From positions 161,823 through 218,978 of the forward strand of contig MNCI01022139.1 of the NCBI GenBank assembly GCA_015680685.1: a stretch of DNA of 57,156 nucleotides, read 5' to 3'. Position 1 is the stretch's first letter; each line of letters begins with the position of its first letter. The stretch is from Gnetum montanum. Lineage: Eukaryota; Streptophyta; Gnetopsida; Gnetales; Gnetaceae. Below, piece after piece: positions 45,068 to 55,021 of the stretch. The notes beneath the pieces are model-generated. The model saw nothing but the letters and a program-made list of their open reading frames with translations. It searched no databases and had not been told where the DNA came from. Position numbers and translations under genes: made by a program.

Positions 45068-45963
45068 TGATGAGTCGTAGATTGGCCACATCAATGAGGC
45101 CTCATCAAGTAGGCCTCGTTGACTAGGCCCCATCAACACATCATTTCATGCACTAACATCGCCCCGTTGATGTATGGTTTGTTCTTGCCTATAAATATGT
45201 GCTAACCCACTATGGTTAGGCATCATTCAGTCATAGTTGTAGTGAAGCTCTTGTAGTTTTTCCATTTAATAGTTAGAATATTTTCCTGAGTGCCCGCAAC
45301 AGGAGTCATTGAGTGTATGGATCTTTATTTGAGCATTGTTGTACCTGAGCATGATAGTGTGTGTGGCAATAAAGATGAGCTTCTTGATAAACCTTGTAGC
45401 ATTCTAGATAGCTTAAATATTTTATTCATGCATTTAATGTTTTCAGTTATTTATTTACATTCCTCAATAATTAACCTAATTAAGTAATTAAGTGAGATAA
45501 GCTAAATAGCAATTAAGTAAACACATAAGTGTACTCACTTCGAGCATGCATATGACATTTGGTAATCCCAGCAGCACTTAATGCTTAGTAATCCAACAAT
45601 GTTATATGTGTTCAGGATGTGTACAACAAGTGGGATTGGATGTTTATGTTAGGACTGGTTACATGATGGTTAGGTAATTAGATTAAAGTAGACATTAAAT
45701 TACTTCATTCCTTACCCTATTTATTTCAAGTACCAAAACCATAAAACACAAAATGATAAAAATCATGTACCTCAATTACACTTAAACCATACCGTTGAGC
45801 TCCACAAGTGTAGTTGGGAAGACAACGAATGTTCTCAACATCCAATTCACTTCCTAGAGAACTAGTGCATTGGAAACTATAGAGTCTATGAAATTTGACA
45901 GGATCGCATGTGAACAATTTGTGATTCATATGGTTTGGTGTAGGGGTACCTCACTACTCATCA
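45068..45963 (+). repeat. 5' LTR of element 3 (896 bp)
   Basis: TGATGAGTCGTAG...CTACTCATCA. TATAAATA at 45190-45197; upstream array at 45096-45141 of units GAGGCCTCATCAAGTA, GGCCTCGTTGACTA and GGCCCCATCAACACA. Its U5 end (GTAGGGGTACCTCACT) is shared with element C. Confidence 0.85.
45096..45197 (+). promoter_or_regulatory. U3 array and TATA box of element 3 LTR
   Basis: Three 14-16-bp units built around GGCC and CATCAAC/GTTGAC dyads, then TATAAATA about 50 bases downstream. Position relative to TATA matches the element 1 LTR although the core is GGCC rather than GATC. Confidence 0.65.
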
Positions 45964-45964
45964 T

Positions 45965-45982
45965 TAGCAGTGTTGCTAGGGA
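45965..45982 (+). other. primer-binding site of element 3 (tRNA-Asp type, decayed)
   Basis: TAGCAGTGTTGCTAGGGA, one base after the LTR end, matches TGGCGCCGTTGCCGGGGA at 12 of 18 positions. Confidence 0.7.
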
Positions 45983-46129
45983 CTCTTTTTGTTGAAACGT
46001 GGGCTATCTAGGATTAGTGAACATTATTAATATCATTGGACAAACCCCAAGGTCAACATCATCCTCAAATTATATAATTACAAAAGCACACTGATATTTT
46101 ATTTGTTTGCAAAATCTCTTCTTCTCATA

Positions 46130-47960
46130 GGCATGAAGATGTTAAACCACCAATTCCACAACAGTGCAAAGTGGTATATACTCATCCAAATGAGTATGTG
46201 CCTAATTTCACCTTCATCCTGCACCAGGATGAACAACTATGATGGCATAATATGGAAGGCAACATTGTAATGCCTCCTAATCGATATGTGCCCATGATGT
46301 TGCTTCAAACTCTTATGAAGTTAGGCATTTATGATCTTCAAGAGGAGTACATTTTGCATGATTATGACTACCAAGACTACCATCCCACTAAAACACAATG
46401 TTGAAGAGATCAATACCATGAGAAGCAACATGAGTTTGCAAAGGGGAAACAGTTCACCAATCCCTTGTTCCTACTGAACCAAGACAATAATGAGTGCCCT
46501 TTCTCTAGAGGCTCTTAACATGAAAATTCTCCACCCCTTGATACTAATGATGGGGGTGTAAACCTGAATCTACATTCCACTATCAAAAAACAAAATTCAG
46601 GAAAAGATGGTAGTCAAGGAAGGGGCTCAAAAAAGCATCAAGATGATAAGCGACCTAACAAATGTGGCCATGAAAACCGAAGGGGAGTTGGCAGATACCA
46701 TGGTGGTGGTAGTCCTCCTCTCTCCTTATCCTCTTCATATGCATCTTCTTCTTCCTCTTCTCCTAATTTTGAAAAACATTGCAGAAAAAATAATCATGAT
46801 GGAGGTGAGTAGCAAAAGAATAATATTGGCTGCCATGTCCACAATAATTGAAGGGGTAACAAAGGACATCATCAATGACAATAAAATAATGTTGATGATG
46901 AGCCTTTACTAGCAACTCAAAGCATAACATTGCAAAGGCAATCAAGATCCCAACTAGGCATGTGAAAGATAGTCGGATCAAGTGCTTAGACATGAACAAT
47001 ATTCCAAGATTTGAGGGAGGATGTAACTTTGATCCACAAAACCATCTACAAGCCTTTCACTATGTCTACACCTTACAAAACATAGAGAATGACTGGAAAA
47101 AATTGAAGTTATGCCCTAGGACACTCATCAAAGAGGTAAAAAGTTGGTACTGGTCCTTGGAGCTAGAATCAATATGCCAATGGAGTACAATGCTTGAGTT
47201 ATTCAATGATAAATACCAGACATACTCTATAGTGTCCAATTTGAGAAGGCAAATCCAACACTAGAAATAGGAAACACATGAACCCTTGGATGCTGCCATG
47301 GGTAGATATTATTCTCTCATACATCGATGCATTGGCCATGGTTATTCTCAAAGGGAATAACTCCACCACATCATAGATGGGCATAGAGAAAAAACCAGAA
47401 GAACTCTTGGGGTTTATGCCCAAGGGAGATTATCCAAACTAAGAGCCCATCAAATATAAAGACTGATAAAAAAGGTAGTAAAAAGAAGGAGAGTTGTGAG
47501 AAAGGGAAAGTGTAGAACAATATAATAGGGACCCTTCCATCAAGAAAAGGGAGGTTCGATTGTATGACAATGAGGAGTCACCACTCAACAAAGTGGTGAA
47601 TAGGAAAACCTTGCCCATCCAAAAATCTGTTTCCGATATTTCAACAAAGGTTGATAAGTTATGGAACTCTTTGGATGAAAAATTCCAAACTGCTATGAAG
47701 ATTGCTAAAGAATCTACAGAGCAAAATAGTGATCACAACCGCATGAAGTAGAAAGAAGCTGAACATGCCTATCAAAGAGGTAAGGGAAATGTTGCTATAG
47801 TAAAAGAAGTTATGGAGATAAACTCTGATGATGATGTTGGGTGTGACATTTGTCAATATGAACATCTGAATGGATGTTGCCCTATTGTGTTACACTTACA
47901 AGAGTCAGGGGTGTACACACTGAATCCTAGACTAGTAAGGGGACAAACACCTAGATAATT
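46130..47960 (+). pseudogene. Gag of element 3
   Basis: The N-part carries HPNEYVPNFTFILHQDEQL and DYDYQDYHPTKTQC, then Ser/His/Asn-rich low complexity (46650-46900). The Gag core at 46962-47430 reads CLDMNNIPRFEGGCNFDP, LQAFHYVYTLQNIENDWKKL, WYWSLELESICQW, YQTYSIVSNLRRQI, HHIIDG, closely parallel to element C Gag. A zinc knuckle CDICQYEHLNGCC sits at 47842-47880. Frames shift at least twice (near 46940 and 47500) and stops are frequent. Confidence 0.75.
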
Positions 47961-48480
47961 ACCTTATCATCAAGGCAATCCAAGGCAATTCCACCAGTAA
48001 CATCAAGCTTACTATCCAAGTGTAGTGCCACCACAACTGTACAAGTAATACCAATAGTGGCACCAACCACAATCGTGGGGAATGCTACCACTAAGACAAT
48101 AGTACCCTTATAGGTAATCGCATTCATACAAATACAATGTTCAACAACCTGTTTTTCCATGAAGCTCTACAAGCCACACCTCATTCCAACATCACTATTA
48201 TCCTCTAAAGTATCATTGAACTCATTCAACATCTACTCGAGGGGAGCATCCATATCCATACCACCCTCTGCATCCATCTACATACATCCCTCCACCCTCT
48301 ACCTAGTTACTGCTTGCTGCATCCATGTAGGGTGAAATTCCCTCATAGTCACAACAATGAAATGCTACAATGACTACAAATTTACAACTGGCCTTCTAGC
48401 CCAGTTGTTCAGATAATCGATCCAAGAAATGACCATTTTTTGACCTAACAATCGTCCCAAACCCTCACAACCTAATGTGG
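47961..48480 (+). pseudogene. Pro/Tyr/Gln/Ser-rich Gag-Pol linker of element 3
   Basis: Low-complexity coding-like sequence (YPSVVPPQLYK, SIPPSASIYIHPS) with many TAG stops at Gln sites; comparable to the Gag tail of element C. Confidence 0.5.
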
Positions 48481-48780
48481 TTGGTCACCCTATATCTCCA
48501 ACAACTTCATCCTCTACATCAAACACATTCAAGAGCCCTTCAAACCAAATGTCACCTCAGATTTGCACTGTGATGTTAACTCATGCTATTTCTGATTGGA
48601 TAAAAGCTGGCAATTTTTCCACTAAGAGATCTAACCTAGGAATTCCTCTTATTTACTTATAGATCACAGGACATGAGCCATGCAAGGCTATTACTTATAG
48701 ATCATGGGACATGAGCACATTATGCATGGAACCCACTGAGAGCCTAATAGATGCCTATGTCGAGGGCATGAATGAACTTG
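48481..48780 (+). pseudogene. protease remnant of element 3, core deleted
   Basis: MLTHAISDWIKAGNFSTKRS and ITGHEPCKA match element 1 up to the active site, then about 500 bases present in element 1 (13065-13570) are missing and the text resumes at AYVEGMNEL. At the junction a 25-bp string TTACTTATAGATCACAGGAC… occurs twice (48653-48677 and 48691-48715, two differences). Confidence 0.65.
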
Positions 48781-49740
48781 ACTAAGTTCATCACCAACTC
48801 TCTGATGATAAAAATGATGATACCTTTTGGGGAGAGTTGAAAATTCTTGATAGTTTCAAGCAAAAGCCCCTAGAGTTAAAAAATTTACCAATCAACATGG
48901 AGTATGCATTTTTAAATAATGGTAAGTTAGTCTTAATCAATGCAAATCTTGCTCTTGAACAAAAAGACAAGCTATTGAAGGTGGTCAATAAATGGGCAAC
49001 AACCTTTGCCTAGTCATATCTTGAGTTGACTAAAATTGATCCAAGGATATGCTAGTAGTATATCTACACTAACCTGGCAATAAAGCCAAGAAGATAGTCG
49101 TAGAGGCAGTTGAATCCCAAGTTGAAATAGATTATCAAAGAGGAATTAGAACAAATCCTCAAGGTAGGGTTCATCTATCCCATCGCGGATAGTGAGTGGG
49201 TTATCTCACTCGTAATTGTGTCAAAGAAAAGTGGTAAGTGGTGAGTCAGCATTGACTTTAAGCTATTGAATATGGAAACATTTAAAGATCATTTTCCATT
49301 GCCATTTATGAACCAAGTATTGGACACTACATCTGGGCATTGTTACTATAGCTTCTTGGATGGTTATAGTGGCTATAACCAAATCCATATTGCGTTAGAG
49401 GATTAGGCGAAAACAACATTCACGAGTTCCTGGGGGACCTTTGCATATTGTAAGATGTTGTTTGGTTTATGTAATGCCCCTGCAACATTCCAACACATGA
49501 TCATTAGTATTTGTCAATAGCAAATTGGTAGCAAGGTAGAAGTCTTTATAGATGACTTCTCTACCTATGGGGCTACATTTGAGCAAGCCCTAGGCCACCT
49601 TGAGCAAGTATTAAAAAGATGTGTCAAAATAAACCTTAGGCTCAATTGGTAGAAAAAAATCATTTAATGGTATAAAAATGCATAGTATTGAGACATATAA
49701 TTACTTAGGTAGGGATTGAGGTAGACCTGGAAAAGATAAG
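48780..49740 (+). pseudogene. reverse transcriptase of element 3
   Basis: KVGFIYPIADSEWVISLVIV, DHFPLPFMNQVLDT, FLDGYSGYNQIHIALED, GTFAYCKMLFGLCNAPATFQ and the catalytic VFIDDFSTYG (about 49540-49570). Stops e.g. TAG at 49404-49406 where element 1 has Gln. Confidence 0.8.
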
Positions 49741-50345
49741 GGTCATCCAAGGAATTACATGCCAAGAAATGTCCATATTGCATCCACTGTGCAAGCTGAA
49801 GCATTGTGGATGCATAGCTGAATTACACCACAACTGAGAAAGAACTAATTGTAGTGATGTATGCTCTTGAAAAATTTAGGCACTATGTGCTTTTTTATAA
49901 AGTATTTATGCACATAGATCATAGTGCCATTGGCTTCCTAATGAACAAGCCAATGGTGAGCCCTCGTATTATATGGTGGCTCATGATCTTGCAGGAATTC
50001 AATCTCACAATGGTAGATTGAAAGGGGACCAAGAATGTGGTCACTGACCATCTCTCTTAGTTAAGATGGGATAACAAAGAGAAGGAGAGCCTGCTATTTA
50101 ATCAATTTCTAAATGAACTCCTTTTTACTAGAGTAGTAAATGAACAAATGCCTTTAGAAACAAAATGGTATGATAGCATCCTCACTTACCTTCTCACTCA
50201 GGAGATGCCATAAGATCTAGACTTTAGGAATGAATAACAGTTTCTTTATCAAGCTCAGTACTTCATGGAAATTAATGAACACCTTTACAAGGTGTGCATC
50301 TATGGCCTAATTCACTAGTGTGTCCTTGATGTAGACCAATTATGA
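49741..50345 (+). pseudogene. partial RNase H of element 3
   Basis: After RT the sequence jumps (about 300 bases shorter than element 1) to LNYTTTEKELIVVMYALEKF and KVFMHIDHSAIGFLMNK. The first catalytic Asp block is missing, so the RT thumb and the start of RNase H are deleted. Confidence 0.7.
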
Positions 50346-51400
50346 ATTTTCTAGGATGCTCATGAAGGCCCTTGTAGAGGCCACTATGTAGGGAGATGCA
50401 TGATCATAAAAATCCTAATGGTAGGATACTATTGGCCAACAATCTTCAGGGATGTCCACCAATTTTTCCAATCTTATAAATGTTATCAATAAGATGATGA
50501 GATGATTACTTGAATGAAGGGTCCTCAACAGTGGATTCAACCACTAGAGCCCTTTGACATATGGGGCATTAACTTCATGGGTTTCATCACACCTGTATCC
50601 AATGGAAAGACATACATCATCATAGCAGTTGACTACTATACCAAATGGGTAGAAGTAGCAACTGTTGCCCACTATACATCATCCACTGCTGCCCGATTTG
50701 TACAACAAAATGTTGTAAACAAGTTTGTGGTGCCACATGCATTAATTTCTAACAATGGAACTCATTTTACAAGTTCCACTTTTCAAAAAATCATGTAATT
50801 CTTGGGGGTCAAACATAAATTAATAACACCCTATCACCCCCAAGCCAATGGTCAGGAAAAGGTAGCTAGCAAGAAGATTACCAAGATTCTAACAAAAACT
50901 ATCAGCAAATATAGGAGAGACTAGAGCACAAAACTCAAAGATGTCCTTTGGGGCTACTACTCAACATGGAAACTCCCTATTGGCTACTCTCCTTATGAGT
51001 TAGTGTGCAAAAAACTTCCAATGCTCCTAATTCAATCCAAGCTCTGTACACTCTCAACAACATGTGATCTAGATCTTGACCTAAGTCTTGCACAAAAATA
51101 AAGATTGATCAACCTCAACGTGATAGAAAAAAATTGATTAGTGGCCCTATCTTTGAATGAATTGCATAAGGCATTTAACAAGTAGTGTCATGACCTTAAA
51201 ATATGGAAAGTAAAATTTCAACTTGGAGATAAGGTTATCTACTAGAACCCCACACATGTGCCTTAGAAAAAAAAGTTCCAAATGTTGTGGGAGGGACCTT
51301 ATATAATTGATGAAACCTTTTCCTTTGGGATCATGTTAATCTACAAACCTGAGAGCCCACATGCAGTTAGTTAACATCCAATAAGTGAAACCTTTCCTAG
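50346..51400 (+). pseudogene. integrase of element 3
   Basis: Zinc part EGPCRGHYVGRCM, YYWPTIFRDVHQFFQSYKCY; core WGINFMGFITPVSNGKTYII, VDYYTKWVEVATVAHYTSST, HALISNNGTHFTSSTF, HPQANGQEKVASKKI; C-part YELVCKKLPM and KVKFQLGDKVIY. All three catalytic acids are altered: Asp to Asn at 50571-50573, Asp to Asn at 50751-50753, Glu to Lys at 50859-50861. Otherwise the core is the best-preserved reading frame of the element (94 codons open from 50514). Confidence 0.8.
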
Positions 51401-52983
51401 AGCCAAGATAAGCTAGTGCAACTACTACCTCATTGGATGGACAACCATGCTTTATATTTTGTGTCTCCTCATTTCAACTTAGTCATGGAGGAGATGGCCA
51501 TTTATGCTAACCACACATATGGCTCCTTAGTTTTTCACTTTTTGTTTTACACTTTGTTGGTTTTTACCTCTTTTTGGTTTTTCATTCTATTGATTTTCTT
51601 GATTTTTTGTTTTACAACATGATTATTATGTTTTATATTTCTTAAATATTTTATACTTTCTTATATATTTTATATTTTACTTTATTTTTGTGTGTGTGAC
51701 TTTTCACTACTTTTGCTAATAAAAGTGCTTTATTACCATAGGAAACAATGCCAATGTTGTTGTTTACTAATGCTGGTTTATGCTTAATGTTGTGAATGTT
51801 AATGTTTGGTTTTTATTTTTGAATTTTGATGTGTGATGAATAAGACATGGTTTATTTTTCATGGAATAGGTAGTGAATCCATATCATCCACCCATCCACA
51901 ACCTCTATGGTTTTCCTTATTCTGGAAGTTTGAGGTCCCTTTTATTAAATAAACTTTTAATAAATTTATGGCCTTTGGTAGTTTTTGGAATTAGGAAGTA
52001 TTCAAAGGTTTGCATAGGATGTGACTTTAAGGGGACTCAATACTCTTTGTATTATTCTACTTACTTAGGTGCTTAAGTGTTTTCATAGACTTCTTACCGT
52101 TCTATGTCATCCAATAATAGGAATTCAAATAAAGTCTTTACATGGTGTGGTTTCCATCCAAAAAGATAGGGAAAAAACAACATAATGGGAATTCAAAGCA
52201 CACACCTTAGACAAATAAACAGGCTATTAGCATTGGTTATGGAACTAGAAAGACATGTTACCCATGCCTAAAGATCCCCTCTAACTAAGGAATTCTCTCA
52301 CTCCTTACTTTCTTCTCTTCTCTTTATGGAATGGTGGTTGTTCTATTGAAGGGGTGGATTGGTCTTAGAGTGGTGATGCGAAGTCACTAAAAGAGGTTGG
52401 TTTTGGTCTGGACTAAGGATGAATCTTCTCAAGTCATTTTAAACACAAACTTCACCAAGGACTTCTTATGACCTTAATTTGGGATTCCATCTCACCTTCT
52501 TAGTCATCCATCTATGCTACCCATAACTCACCTCACTATCGATTTTCATGTTATGCTTGATGTCTTAGTTTGATGTGTTGGAATTATTGGATAGATTATT
52601 TTTTGTTCATCCTTAACTTTTCATAACCATTAATTAACTATGGGGCCCATGAACTGCTTAGTTAAGGTTATGCAAAGGAAAAAAGGATGTGTTTCTATTA
52701 TGGGGAGGGCCCACTTGCATATCTCTTGGTTTGGATAGTTAAGTCCCTTACCTTAGACATTACTATAATCCTATCTTTCATGTGCTCCTGTACATCAAGC
52801 TTTGTGCTTATTAAAACCTTCATAAAATTTCATTCTCCAATCATTTTCTCAATTTTCTAGGCTTCAACATCCTCCTACTATTTTCATCATGTTCGTTGCT
52901 TTTTAGACTTCCATTTAACTCCAAATTCACTCAAAAAATCCTTGTATTTTCAAGCTTGATAAAAGTTAATGGTGGTCAATAGC
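51401..52983 (+). other. pol-to-3' ORF spacer of element 3
   Basis: Non-coding, T-rich at first, collinear with 22346-23865 of element 1. Confidence 0.65.
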
Positions 52984-53065
52984 CATGTCAATTAGGCCTA
53001 GTTGATGCAGTCATTGGGCCTTATCAACTAGGCCTTGTCAACACAACACAGAAAGTCTATAAATA
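52984..53065 (+). promoter_or_regulatory. internal U3-like block with TATAAATA, element 3
   Basis: GTCAATTAGGCCTAGTTGAT, then GGCCTTATCAACTA and GGCCTTGTCAACACAACA, then TATAAATA at 53058-53065. The element's own LTR has GGCCTCATCAAGTA, GGCCTCGTTGACTA and GGCCCCATCAACACA before its TATAAATA. The internal block therefore matches this LTR and not the GATC-type LTR of element 1. Confidence 0.6.
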
Positions 53066-53213
53066 CCATCAAATACTTTACAATTTTTTATCATTTTCTT
53101 CACAACAAGAGGGAATTTTTTGTCATTTTTCAAAGCCCAACACCTTCCAGAGCCCATGAATTTTCAACAATTTGTTCAAATCACTCCATTCTTCAATCCG
53201 GCAACTACCAAAC

Positions 53214-53516
53214 GTAAGCTCTTCATTCTGGGGGTTGCAAACCTTAAGGTTTTTAACAGAATTTTTTTGTCTCCCAAGGATTAATGAATACAATGATAAT
53301 AAAAACCATTGATTTTTGGGAGTTTAACCCTTTCAATAATCTTTGGTATGACTATAATCATTTATCAACATCGAAAAAAATAATTTAATAATTAAAATTG
53401 ATCAAATTAGCCATAATCATAACTTAGCTAAGTGTAACCTTCCTAATGAGATAAGGTATCCCAATTGTTTCATGTTACACAATAATTGCTAACCCATGAT
53501 CATGTTGTGATTACAG
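53214..53516 (+). other. possible 5' leader intron of the 3' ORF
   Basis: Donor AAAC|GTAAGC at 53214 and acceptor TGTGATTACAG|ATGG at 53516 bracket 303 bases between the internal TATA and the ORF start. Element 1 keeps the acceptor (TGTGATTATAG|ATGG at 24277) but its donor is changed (GTCATG). Confidence 0.4.
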
Positions 53517-55021
53517 ATGGCACCAAGGCCAAAATGACCATAGGAAGGAGGATCCTTTCAACCAAGGAAGAAATGACCCAGAACTAGAAGGGGCCAACAA
53601 GAACAAGCCTAGGAATAGGCAAAAGAAACCCATGCAATAGGACCTCTTCGGGAGGAGCCTAAAGTGGAATCTATTAGACATATTCCTAAAGAAGAGGTTG
53701 TAATAGAATAATCGCAAAGAAGAGAGGAACTAGTGCCCATACTAAGACTTGAAGTTACATTAACATAAGCGTGCTTCGACACAATTAGGCCCCATGATGT
53801 CCAACACTCAGTTCTTCAAGAAGTAAACCTTAGTTCATTCCTAGAGCATGTTCCAGCAAAGGTGAAGATACAACTGCAAACCTCTTCCATGTGGCCAATC
53901 ATTACTTCCAAATGGGAGTGGTACATAGAAGAGATGTACCTCTTCTAAAACAATAGAAGGGTAGGATCCAAGGTGAAGATCAAGGATATTCAAGTGTTTT
54001 ACTTGGTTGAAGCCATCACATAGGCTCTTAATTGCCTGATTTTGGGACATAATTGACAAAGCTGTCTATGTAGGCTAATCCAAGGGTTGAAAAGGAGTGG
54101 ACCCAGTGGTGTTACAGGGTTGACTATAAAGAGTTTGACATGCTCACACTGATGAAACATGTATACTTCAAGATAGTAGCCTATCACCTTAATCCAATGG
54201 TGAGACCCAATAAGGTAACTACCTTCTCTGCTCAAGCATGCATTTCTCTAAGTAGAAGATTTCTAGCAAACCTTCTACAATTGATCTATCTAGAGATGAA
54301 AAATCATTTCAAAGAAAATGAACATGAAAAGAAAACCTTACCTTTTCCATGCCTCATCCAAAAACTTTGCAAAAGGGCAAGGATAATCTACTATGCCAAC
54401 AACGAGATCAGGCATTCTCCCATTACCTCTTAGTCTGAGATGATGAAGGAAAAGACACCTATCATGTCCAAGGAAGAGGAGTAGCAACTGCCACCTCTTC
54501 CACCTACTCAAGAAACAATGCTAGAGGCCTGTGTAGCCATTAAGTGCTTACACAAAATCTGAGCCATCTCTTACATGAGCAGGAGCAATGAGTAAAAATA
54601 AGTGGTGGAGATCCATCTATATATTGACTAGCAATGAGTCACCTTAATGAAAGTGGTTTGAACAATTAGTCAGATGGAAGGAGGTGGCCCAATATTCTCA
54701 ACCTAATGAATATAGCTACCTATGAGATTGAATCTTAGTACCTGAGAGGTAACAATGTCTCTATCTCAACACCATTTATTCCTAGAAATCTTTGAGAATG
54801 CCACCTCCTTTTTGATGTGCTTGGAGGAGGATGAGGAAGCAACTATACTAGTGATGTAGCACCAAGGATATGAGATAGCTGCAAAATGGGTTGTTAACCA
54901 AATTGCAACAACACTTAATGGACCTACGACATCTATATTATATGTATCAACACTTTGAGATGTGCAGACATTCAAAAGAACTATCAGTGGAAGATTAAGT
55001 GCAACCCAACACGAAGAGTTT
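53517..55021 (+). pseudogene. env-like 3' ORF of element 3, truncated
   Basis: MAPRPK start; frame open apart from TAG/TAA/TGA changes: EEPKVESIRHIPKEEVV, SSFLEHVPAKVKIQLQTS, WYIEEMYLF, KIKDIQVFYLVEAIT; a frameshift near 54060; then WTQWCYRVDYKEFDMLTLM, YFKIVAYHLNPMVRPNK, TLPFPCLIQKLCKRARI. The C-terminal half with coiled coil and hydrophobic end present in element 1 is lost at 55021. Confidence 0.65.

Larger units (their letters stand above)
45068..55021 (+). mobile_element. element 3: plus-strand Athila-like Ty3/gypsy element
   Basis: 5' LTR (45068-45963), PBS (45965-45982), gag (about 46130-47960), P/Y/Q-rich linker, protease mostly deleted, RT, partial RNase H, integrase, spacer, internal promoter-like block, env-like 3' ORF cut at 55021. 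It is collinear with element 1 from 48331. The 3' LTR is missing because the sequence switches to element C type at 55022. All frames contain stops. Confidence 0.85.
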
